A stretch of DNA of 64,000 bases from Luscinia megarhynchos (taxonomy: Eukaryota; Chordata; Aves; Passeriformes; Turdidae): positions 3,341,786-3,405,785 of the forward strand of contig CM067572.1 in the NCBI GenBank assembly GCA_034336665.1, given 5' to 3'. Both the position numbers and the translations under genes were made by a program. The notes under the pieces were generated by a model, which was not told the DNA's origin, searched no databases, and saw only the letters and a program-made list of their open reading frames with translations. The first letter of the stretch is position 1, and every line of letters begins with the position of its first letter. This document shows, piece by piece, positions 1 to 8,459 of the stretch.

Positions 1-634
1 GATTAATCTTTGCCATAAAGACTGAGGTTTACTGATGCTCAAAGGTGAGGACTATAGGTGGGGTGGGCAGGCTGACATTAGGGTTATTGCTGAGGCTGGA
101 ATCTGTTTGGAGCTGGTTAGTGACTGCTGATGAGCTGGAGTAGGAGCTGGGGAGCAGGGCTGACTGGGACAGGATGAGGATCAGACATTAGATGGAATAA
201 AAAGAATTAAAAACATTGCAAAAAAGATGATGGAGTTTCTTTGTACTTAAAATTTTTGTTTGTAAAATCTGTGCATGATCAAAAATCTTTTGTGTTTTGT
301 TTTCAGTTTTGTTATGAAAGGTTTTGTCTTGGAGTGCGCCCAACTTTTTTTTTGTTCAGAAAATCAGCTGAGTTTGCTTTGAAATGTTTCTGGTTCTTGC
401 ATTCACCACATATTGCTTGACATGGAATGAATGACCTAACACAGGAATCATGCAAACTCTTCTTTTACCCACCCACACACACGAGCAGGTGCTGCTGTAG
501 GAACGGGGGATGTACTTGCTGAAAGCGAAACAGAGCTTTTGCATTCTGCAGCAGTTGCATTCTGCAGCAGTGTGCAGTTTCAGCCAGCTCCTGCATAATT
601 ACAGAGCTGATGCTTCCCTTTCTCGTGGCTGCAG
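1..634 (+). other. Intron, 3' part
   Basis: This is intron upstream of the first visible EGF exon, and the preceding exon is outside the window. The acceptor is gtggctgcag at 625-634. No coding pattern or named repeat was recognised. Bases 60-180 have loosely repeated GCTGGAG/GAGCTGG words but no clean period. Confidence 0.6.
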
Positions 635-769
635 CCTGTCCCCGGTGGGCGTTCGGCGCGGGCTGCTCGGAGGAGTGCCGGTGCGTGAAGGAGCACACGC
701 TGGAGTGCAGCCCCAGGAACGGCTCCTGCACCTGCCAGCCTGGCTACCAGGGCAAAACGTGCCAGAAAG
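635..769 (+). CDS. MEGF6: EGF-like repeat exon 1 in window
   Basis: A 135-bp exon (45 codons) lies between acceptor gctgcag and donor aag|gtacca. It opens after a split Ala codon with CPRWAFGAGCSEECRC and closes with CTCQPGYQGKTCQK, so all eight cysteines are present. The loop between the fourth and fifth cysteines (VKEHTLE) is two residues longer than in most sister repeats. The CxPRNGSCxC segment is shared with the last EGF exon at 38.25 kb. Confidence 0.9.
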
Positions 770-1728
770 GTACCACACACAGCCAGCTCCCCCAGCTCTG
801 CTGCTTCCTTTGTCCTGCTAGCACCTCGTTCTTCCGCCCATCTGCTTTGTTTGGCTGCTGCCACTCATGTGTTGTACCCTGCTAATGGTTTTGTGGGGTT
901 TTAACCCTGCTAGGGTTATTGAAGGGAATAGAGCTTAAGAATTGGAGGAGTTTTAGCCTGGTCAAATAACAACAGAAATCCAGAACCCAAATAATACAAC
1001 CTTAAACAATTAAGATCGTGAGAGTTTTCATTTCTGTGCGTTTTTGACACAATCAGTAAATAAGTGGCAAAATCTGTGTTTTCTGGCAGTGGGGTGATTT
1101 GTAAACAGGTTCAGTAATGCTGCTTTGCCTTCAGATTTGCAGCTCTTTGAACTCAACTTACTCTTTGTAGTTTTTGGGGGTAGTTCAAAGAGAATTGTAT
1201 CCTATATTCATGTTTGCATGTCTCAGTAGCCCTTTCCAGACAGCAGTGGAGTAACACAATAAAGACTCTCCCTTCAGATTTTTCTCTGGCCAGACAGAAC
1301 TGTGTTGGATTTATGGCAGGAGTTCTGGTGGGTTTGGTGGAGAACAAAAATGACAATATCTAATATTTTTATCATTCTTGGTGATGGGCTCAGTTCTGAC
1401 AGGGAACGTGCCTTGCCCAGCACTGGCACCAAGAACATACACCTATAAGAAGAGAATTCCATTATGTAATTAATTGAATACATCCTCAAGTATTCAAATT
1501 GAATAAATCTTTAAGCATTCTGCCACTCTGTTTCTGGGTTATATTTAAGCAGTAACCTCTTTGAAGTGTGAGCATTTATTAAGTATTTACACTTTGTTAA
1601 CAACCCTGTAAAATGTACATTATAATATATTCTCTGCAAGTTTCTGCCAAATTATTTTCTGATTTTTGTTCACTTTTCTTAACCTTTCCTTTTTCTTATA
1701 CATGTTCTGTATCTGCTTCTATTTCCAG
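770..1728 (+). other. Intron between EGF exons 1 and 2
   Basis: AT-rich intron of 959 bp. The acceptor at 1719-1728 has a strong pyrimidine tract. No repeats or extra exons were recognised. Confidence 0.7.
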
Positions 1729-1863
1729 AGTGCACCCCAGGGTTTTATGGGGCTGGTTGCAAACTGAGGTGCAGCTGTCCTCCTGATGTTCTGTGTGATC
1801 CTGAGACAGGAGCCTGCAAACACCCGTGTCCAGCTGGGTTTCATGGAGAAAAATGCCATTTGT
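1729..1863 (+). CDS. MEGF6: EGF-like repeat exon 2 in window
   Basis: A 135-bp exon with acceptor atttccag and an inferred donor GTAGGT at 1864. The repeat reads CTPGFYGAGCKLRCSC through FHGEKCHL. The usual CxC pair near the end is stretched to C-K-H-P-C, a two-residue insertion that explains the length. A second GT (GTACTC) at 1868 would shift the frame by four bases, so reading-frame continuity selects the donor at 1864. Confidence 0.85.
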
Positions 1864-2307
1864 GTAGGTACTCACTGCATGTTTCCCTGGGAAACACACT
1901 TGGGGTGGGAAAGCTTATTCAGGAAGCTTAGATTCAGATATAGAAGTTGCAGATAAATGGGTACATTTGTTGTTGATAGGAGCTGGCAGTTCCCCACTGA
2001 AACCAGACTGATATTTGGAGCCTGGCAAAGGCTGGCTCTGTCTCTCTCTCCCTGCAAAGGTCAAGGCACAAGGCTGAGGCCAGTTACCCAAACTAACATT
2101 TGTCCAGATAACAACAGTTGCTTTTAGAGCTTCAGGCACAGATTTTGCAGGGCTCTGCTGCAGTTGATTTCAGGCCACCAGTTGCTCAGACACTAATGCT
2201 AACATTGATCACTTCTGCCAGCACAGCTCAGTTTAAAATTGGTGGCTGTGGTGCCTCCTAATGTCTTCAAAACACTCCTAACCATGACTTTGGGGTTTTT
2301 TGTGCAG
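1864..2307 (+). other. Intron between EGF exons 2 and 3
   Basis: 444-bp intron ending gttttttgtgcag. Nothing else was recognised in it. Confidence 0.7.
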
Positions 2308-2433
2308 CCTGTCAGCCTGGCAGCTTCGGGGTGGGCTGCAGGCAGAGGTGCAGCTGTGGAGGAGCCCCGTGTGATCCGAAGACAGGGCAGTGTGTTTGCC
2401 CAGCTGGGAAGACTGGTGCCACGTGTGAGCAAG
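2308..2433 (+). CDS. MEGF6: EGF-like repeat exon 3 in window
   Basis: A 126-bp exon (42 codons) with donor caag|gtgtgt. The repeat starts CQPGSFGVGCRQRCSCGGAP and ends with PAGKTGATCEQ. Its second half is very close, in protein and DNA, to the exon at 35643, and both lack one residue in the loop before the fifth cysteine. These two are probably duplicate exons. Confidence 0.9.
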
Positions 2434-2753
2434 GTGTGTGAGGTGCTGGACCCAGGTAGGGAGTGCCTGGCTTTGGAATATGTGATAAGAAGTAGAATTT
2501 TGCTTTTTTCCAAACCAGTAAACAGACAAACTGTGATGGAAATTGGGAGAGAGCCTTTGGTCTCCCTTTAGCTGTGTTTTTGTGTGCTGCAGTTTACTGG
2601 CAGGCCTGACAGGGATGTAGGTCTGTAGAGGTAATTTAACAATTTGGCTCAGTTTTACTATTATTTTTAAAATTTTCAGGGTGACAGCAGAAATATGCAA
2701 GTGTGCTGAAACAGAAAATGGCACTGGTTACACCTCATGTGCTTTTTCTCCAG
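2434..2753 (+). other. Intron between EGF exons 3 and 4
   Basis: 320-bp intron ending in tttttctccag. Nothing else was seen. Confidence 0.7.
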
Positions 2754-2885
2754 ATTGCCCAGATGGCCAGTGGGGACCAGCCTGCCAGAACTCCTGCGAG
2801 CCCTGCGCCAACGGGGGACAGTGCAACAGGGAAACTGGAGCCTGTGACTGTCCCCCTGGCTACACTGGGCCATCCTGCTCTGCCA
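2754..2885 (+). CDS. MEGF6: EGF-like repeat exon 4 in window
   Basis: A 132-bp exon (44 codons) with donor tgcca|gtaagt. It begins CPDGQWGPACQNSCEPCANG and ends CPPGYTGPSCSA. The third and fourth cysteines are separated by two residues (C-E-P-C) instead of one. The next functional exon is 5.4 kb away, across the intron that contains the decayed EGF look-alikes. Confidence 0.9.
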
Positions 2886-3482
2886 GTAAGTCCTTGCCTC
2901 AGCCTTCCCCACGAAAAGAAAGATTGAAAATTCAGGTTATGGTTTGATTTCTGCCCTCTTATTCTTTCGTGAGATAAAACATGCTGATCTGAGATTAAGT
3001 GCCCTTCATCTCCAGGAATTCCCCAGGTTGGATTTGACATTATTTGTGGGAGGGAGGTTGCAGATAAAGGCACGTGATCAGCTAAGCTGCATCCCAAATG
3101 GATGTTATCATTAGACCTAATTTATGGCAAGCTGCTCTTGGAAATGCAGTGTTTAACAGCCACAGCACTGGTAGTGTAGTCCTGGCTGTTTGGCAAGAGG
3201 TGTGAGCAGCTGGTCCACAGGGCATCAATCTTGAGTTATGTTTGCAGCAGCACTCCTTGGTGTAGATCATTTAGGATTAAATAATACTGAAGATGAGGGG
3301 GCAGCATCAGTATCCCTGCAGCCATGGGAATACATTCAAGGAGCAGTTCTGTGCTGCTCTTCAGCCTCTGGGTGTTAAAAAGCTGCTTGAGTGTGGCTGT
3401 TGAGCTGCACAGAGGCTCTCAGGACAGCTCTGCTTGGTGCAAGACCTTGGTGGTGGCACATTTTTAGTTCATTAGTCACAAA

Positions 3483-3612
3483 ATGGCTTTTGGGGAAGGT
3501 TTTCCTCCTCTGAGGAAACAGCCTGATGCACAGGAGTACCCAAAAGTCACTCAAGCTATTCCCACATTCCAGGACTCAGCCCTGGGCTGGACTGGCCACC
3601 ACTGCACACAAA
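3483..3612 (+). pseudogene. Possible decayed EGF exon
   Basis: In one open frame, FGEGF near the start corresponds to the family pattern FGEGC with cysteine replaced by Phe. GWTGHHCTQ at the end matches the closing segment of a repeat, followed at once by a consensus donor gtgagt at 3613 in the correct phase 1. The intervening cysteines are missing, and no acceptor gives the right frame. It is most likely a dead exon whose 3' end is still recognisable; chance resemblance remains possible. Confidence 0.45.
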
Positions 3613-4910
3613 GTGAGTCAGGGCACTCGGGGGCTCCCCAGGGCTGCACCTGGAGGAACCAGCTCTGTTTGCTCTTCGTTTATTACAGTTTTTTAATATA
3701 GTTTTGCTAATCTTACTGCTTCTGAAATGGCGTGTTTGTGGGTTTGCACAGCCTGGGTGGTTTTAATCCTTAATTATCCAGGTTCAGAGCATGAAATAGA
3801 TGGCTGATGAAGCGCAAAGTATTGATATAAGCTCTTATTTCAACACTATGGATCCCTTTGCCCAATACCATCTGTCCCGTCAGCATTTTGACTGACAGAC
3901 AGTTTTGTTTTTCATTTTCAGTGCAGATTAGTTTTGAGATTAATTCTCCATTTCTCATTTTGTTTGGGGGAGATTTATTCAACAAGTGAGTGGCATGTAG
4001 AGTCGTGTGTCTAAAGGTCACTTTTTAACTTGGGAATATAAATGCTGTGAAAAATTCTGTTCTCTGGAAGAGCAGAGCATCCTTCTGTTGACTTTAGCAT
4101 CGCTCTCCATATTGGTGGCTGTGTGAGAGAGTAGATTTGCCCTTTTTGGATGGCACCATATAAATGTGAAGCCATCCTGCTTGATTCCTCCCTTTTCCTG
4201 TGACACATCTCTTCTGTTTGATTCATTGTGATGCCTCTTGCAAGAAGCCAACAGAAGACAAACCTCTTTCTAAACTTGGTCTTAAACACATAAAATCATT
4301 TAATTGGCAGTGTTGACAGCAGCAAGTTCTGCACCTGATTTCTTGGGCTCTGTACTGAAGAAAAGGCTGGAAAATCTGAAGTTTCACCCATATGCATATT
4401 TTAAAAATCAAGTTGGTAGCATGTAGAGCCACTGAGATGGCTTTTCATGAGAATTGAGATACCATGACAAAGGAAAGCTTTTATTTCTATTCAGCATAAG
4501 ATCTGAGAAAAATTGTTTTGCAGTGGTATGTCGGTAAGGCAGCTTCCAGCTATTGCAGACCAAGCATTAAACAGATTCCCAACTCCAAAACCAGGTTTCT
4601 GTTGCCCTAATTGGCACTTTCATCTTCATCCTTTACTTGAAAGAAAGGAGATGCTGTGGTACATTGTCGTAATTGTGTCAGTGCTATGTGATTTTAGGAT
4701 GAAAGCAGTAAGTTGCTTTTAAAAACATTGTGAGATTTCCTTTGTGTCCGTGCTGCATTTCCCAGTGTTTTGGGGGAATGGAGAGTGCTCCCAAATCTGT
4801 CTGGTTAAACTCATTAACTATTCTGGTTATGCAGATTTTCGTTGAGTGAGTCAATAGCTGATATTTTATTTCCATGAAATTGTGTATTTGTGACTGATGG
4901 GTGTGGATTC

Positions 4911-5125
4911 ACAGAATCACTAGGTTGGAAGAGACCTTTAAGATCATTGAGTCCAACCCATGCCCTAACACCCTAACACTGAGTGCCACATCCAATCTTT
5001 TTTTAAACACATCCAGGGATGGTGATTCCACCACCTCCCCAGGCAGATGATTCCAGTACTTGATCATTCTTTCTGTAAAAAAACTTTTTCCTAACATCTA
5101 ATCTATATTTCCCTTGGCCCAGCTT
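4911..5125 (-). mobile_element. CR1-type LINE fragment, 3' end
   Basis: Read on the minus strand, this encodes the end of the CR1 reverse-transcriptase ORF (HLPGEVVESPSLDVFKKRL, 4909-5097 frame). It continues into the CR1 3' tail with GGGTTGGACTCAATGATCTT and ends near a TAGTGATTCTGTG-like terminus. It is 5'-truncated, as most bird CR1 copies are, and lies in antisense orientation inside the intron. Confidence 0.85.
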
Positions 5126-5347
5126 ATGAATGATTAGTTTTATGACTATGAATTATTAGTTTTATGTGGATGGGATAATATCTGCCTGCGTCCAGCTTAA
5201 ACAGACTCACCAAAATGGTCTTTATTTCCACTTTTATTCACGCTGGGAGTCTAGTCCTGTACCATGCTGTGTGTTCTGTGTTCTGCCAAGTGGAAGTGCA
5301 GCAGGGTTTGGGGTGGTGCTGGATGTGACCCTTTTCCCTTGGCATCC

Positions 5348-5440
5348 TGCAGCAGTGGTCGCTGGGGCTGGGGCTGCGGCAGCTCCTGCGACCCCGCCCC
5401 GGAGCAGCTGCTCCTGCCAGCCAGGATTCACTGCAGCCCT
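5348..5440 (+). pseudogene. Decayed EGF exon with frameshift
   Basis: After tcctgcag-like sequence, a frame starting at 5348 reads CSSGRWGWGCGSSCD, an excellent first half of an EGF repeat. From 5406 the neighbouring frame reads SCSCQPGFTAA, matching the CxCxPGFTG end. The middle, with the fourth and fifth cysteine region, is lost through a deletion and frameshift. No phase-1 donor follows. The patch is GC-rich against an AT-rich intron, as functional exons here are. I infer an exon of this gene that has died. Confidence 0.65.
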
Positions 5441-6484
5441 GCCAGCTCTGCATGCCCAGCTCCCCAGCACGTGCAGCCCCACTCCCCAGCTCTGGAAGTT
5501 GTGTTTTCCTGGTGGTCCCTTGCAGGAAGGCTCCCAGGCTGCTCCTGCCCCGCGCTGCGCTCTCGCCTTTCACCAGTTAGATGCTTTCCCTAATGTGATT
5601 TCCAGAAAAGGTATTTTCAGCCTTGTTTTGGACCCAGAAGCTATTTTTAATGTTAGGATCTCGTGAGAGGGATAGGATTGGTGTATATTTGGGTTGTGGC
5701 CTAAGAGTTTCCATATTGGTTTGTTTTATTCAGTTTTAGGGCAGCACTTACCCTGCATATATCTGTATTTCAGGTCAGGCATATAGAAATACTTCACATG
5801 TACATAACAAAAGTAAAAACCAGGAATTTTTGGAGTCCTGTATTTATTAACAACAAAAATGTACAATGGTCTTATCAGAGGCCTATGACCCTCACCTTAA
5901 CACTCATTTCTAAGTGAGGTCAGTAGCAGATACTTCAAGCATATGAAAACAGGCTCATAGTCAGTTCCTCATATGTCTCCCCAGGTATCATCAATTTCTC
6001 ATTCAGGAGCTTCTTGAGACAGAAGCAATATCTCTATATTTAATACTATTTGATTTTTTTTTTCCAATTAATGTGCCTATTTTCTTTTTCATTTCATGCA
6101 AGCATTTGGAATCCACTTCATCTTGTGGCAGTAAGTTGCATAGTTAAGATGCTATTACTATTATTATTGATTATATTGATGTTGTTAAATAAAATAAACA
6201 TTTTATCTACTAGTTTAACAATCTTACAGTAGCACAGATGTAGCTACCAGAGTCTCAGTAGCGTGGGCAGGATTAACTGCTGGTGTCACACAGAAATGTC
6301 AGAACAATTAATCTGGAACCGTGACCTAAGAGAAGAAAGCCTGGAAAGTTGATCTTGCAGCCCTTGTTGCTGTTGGCACAGAGGGAATGGAAGGACACTG
6401 TGGGGAGGACCAGCTCCCAGAGAAGGAGCTGCCAGCTCTGCTTCTCTTTCTCTCTTGATCTCTCTCAAAATAGCATCTCTGCAG

Positions 6485-6541
6485 AGAGAGAGTGGCCAAA
6501 GAGCTGCTTGTAATCCTCGCTGGGAAGGGAATCAGTGCAAA
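6485..6541 (+). pseudogene. Possible decayed EGF exon end
   Basis: One frame reads SGQRAACNPRWEGNQCK, which lines up with the conserved closing part of an EGF repeat (T/S-G-x-C-x-C-x-P-G-W-x-G-x-x-C), with Arg in place of Cys and of Gly. No donor follows, and the first half of a repeat is not visible. The resemblance is short, so confidence is low. Confidence 0.3.
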
Positions 6542-6670
6542 CCATCACCACTGACAAAACATCTTTCAGTCCCCAAAGTTCTTTCTGCGGGTTTTCTGTT
6601 CTATTTAGCCTGCTTTTTACTCTCTTTTGTGTGTGTCTGTATACATATGTTTAAAATTCCACATATCTCT

Positions 6671-6694
6671 GTGTGTGTGTGTGTGTGTGTGTGT
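6671..6694 (+). repeat. (GT)12 microsatellite
   Basis: An uninterrupted GT dinucleotide run is followed by GCATGCATGCACA. Alternating purine-pyrimidine sequence of this kind can adopt Z-DNA. Confidence 0.95.
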
Positions 6695-6817
6695 GCATGC
6701 ATGCACATTATGAAAACCATCATTCTCCCCATAATTTCATGCTGCCTTGGAGGTGAAATCTTCCCTATCCCTGGATATTTCCTCTGCTCCCCAGGCATCC
6801 CTACCTTCTCCCTGCAG

Positions 6818-6935
6818 GTTGGGCTCCTTCCCCTGGCAGGAGCTCAGGTTCTCTGTCGGGGTGGCTGGATCCTGACACGCATCACAGCCGCCTGTGCCTG
6901 CTGGAGCAGGGGCAGATTCCCTGTGCTATGGACTG
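6818..6935 (+). pseudogene. Possible decayed EGF exon
   Basis: It follows an acceptor-like tract ttctccctgcag (6806-6817). CRGGW at 6854 is followed, one base out of frame, by DPDT at 6868, and then, in another frame, by ACAC at 6890. This is the order expected for C-x-x-G-G-x-C-D-P-x-T-G-x-C-x-C. At least two small indels would be needed to explain the frame changes. There is no donor. Confidence 0.4.
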
Positions 6936-8330
6936 TGAAATCATTTGTGAAGTGCTCTGACCCTTTGCCATCACCTTGAAAAGCCTCAGCTGTGGGCTAA
7001 ACACTGTGGGCCTGAAGGGAGCTCTGCTGCGAGCCTGCTGCACTGCAGCACCATTTCCCTTGTACAGATCCTCTGACTGAATTTCACCTGAAAATGAAAC
7101 ATTGAGATGTTTTCAAGTCACAACTGCACCTCTGTATTAAACAGTGATGTGCAGCTTTGGGAAGAGGAAGGGATTTCACCTGTAAGTGCAGAAAAAATAT
7201 ATTCCAACATACTCAGTATTTAAACAACATCCCATTTTTTGACTGTTTGAAAGTAAAGAAATACTTAAGGCACCTTGCTCATCTCCCATCCCAGCTCCTC
7301 TGTAAGACACACAGTTGGCAGAGTCACTGAGCTGCAGGAGCACCTGAATTCATGCCAGCTCCAATCACTGCCCACCCATGGCACCAAACAAACAACACCA
7401 AACCCACCCCCCTACTCCAGACATGGAAATGTCTTCGAGGACTCTTCCTTTTCTGTTCTCTCTGATTCCTTCCAGATTGTCTGAAAATCACTTTGTTGCT
7501 GTAAATGCTAAAATCATGGGCTTCTAGAAGAGGTCTGGCAATAATCTCCATAACTCATTTAGAGAGATGTTCACAAGACCTTCAAACATAAATAGAGGCC
7601 CTGTAATATTGTATTTAGCCAAGTCTATCTCTGTGTTTCAGCCTGTGCAAAATATCCAATGTGAATTAGGCAACTGGCCCTGTTCTTAATTGATTTTCCT
7701 ATAATCCTGGAAGAAATTATTTTCATTCTCAAATGTTTTCTTTCTTCTGATGGTGAGTACCATGCAAATATTTTAAAACTCCTCATATTAACTGCTGTGG
7801 AAATGTAATTGTTAATCTGTCCCCCAGATGTAATGTTTTCACTTGAATTTTTCAAAGCATACGATGAAAGCAAAGTGTGCAGCATTTAGTTTGGAGCTTT
7901 GTGAAGGCAACCAACACATTTTGTATTTTCTCCGGTTTTCTGGGGAAAGAGGATTTGCAGGAAAACAGGGGAGCTTCTCCCCTCCCAGCTGGTGAAGTCC
8001 CAGAGGAGATGTGCACATGAGCAACTCCAGACCAGTGGGCAAAGTGTCATCATGCAGAACCTGTGAAGTCTCAGGCTTTGCAATAGATGTTCATTTTCTG
8101 TACAGAATTTAGTCTTTCAGCACTCTGGAATGTTTCTAAAATAGAACATAAATGTATCCCAACTTACCTGAACCTCAAGGGGAACATTCAAATCTTAGTT
8201 TTAAGCCGTTACCTTTACACCTTGATTTTTTGGGAAATTGTCAGATCTCCCACGTATGTAAAAATTCCCCATGGATCCCTGATGTGCTGTGGCATTAACC
8301 CATCTGCTGGTTGTGATTCCTGTGCTGCAG

Positions 8331-8459
8331 GGTGTCCTGAGGGGAGCTTTGGCCCGGGCTGTGAGTCCAGCTGTCAGTGCCAGAACGGAGCTGCCTGCGA
8401 CCACGTCAGCGGCGCCTGCACCTGCGCGGCGGGCTGGACAGGAACCTTTTGTGAAAGAG
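8331..8459 (+). CDS. MEGF6: EGF-like repeat exon 5 in window
   Basis: A standard 129-bp exon (43 codons) with acceptor tgtgctgcag and donor agag|gtactg. It reads CPEGSFGPGCESSCQCQNGA and ends CAAGWTGTFCER. The fifth cysteine is followed by DHVSG, a variant shared with the exons at 19.8 and 32.1 kb, suggesting a common subfamily of repeats. Confidence 0.93.

Larger units (their letters stand above)
2886..8330 (+). other. Large intron between EGF exons 4 and 5 with EGF-exon relics
   Basis: A 5.4-kb intron between two intact exons. It contains four stretches resembling decayed EGF exons (about 3483-3612, 5348-5440, 6485-6541 and 6818-6935), one minus-strand CR1 fragment at 4911-5125 and a (GT)n run near 6671-6694. 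The remainder (5450-6480 and 6940-8320) shows no recognisable feature. Confidence 0.6.

Noticed and set aside
1864..1867. Extending exon 2 to 1867 with donor GTACTC
   Set aside because: It gives 139 bp and shifts the frame of all downstream EGF repeats.
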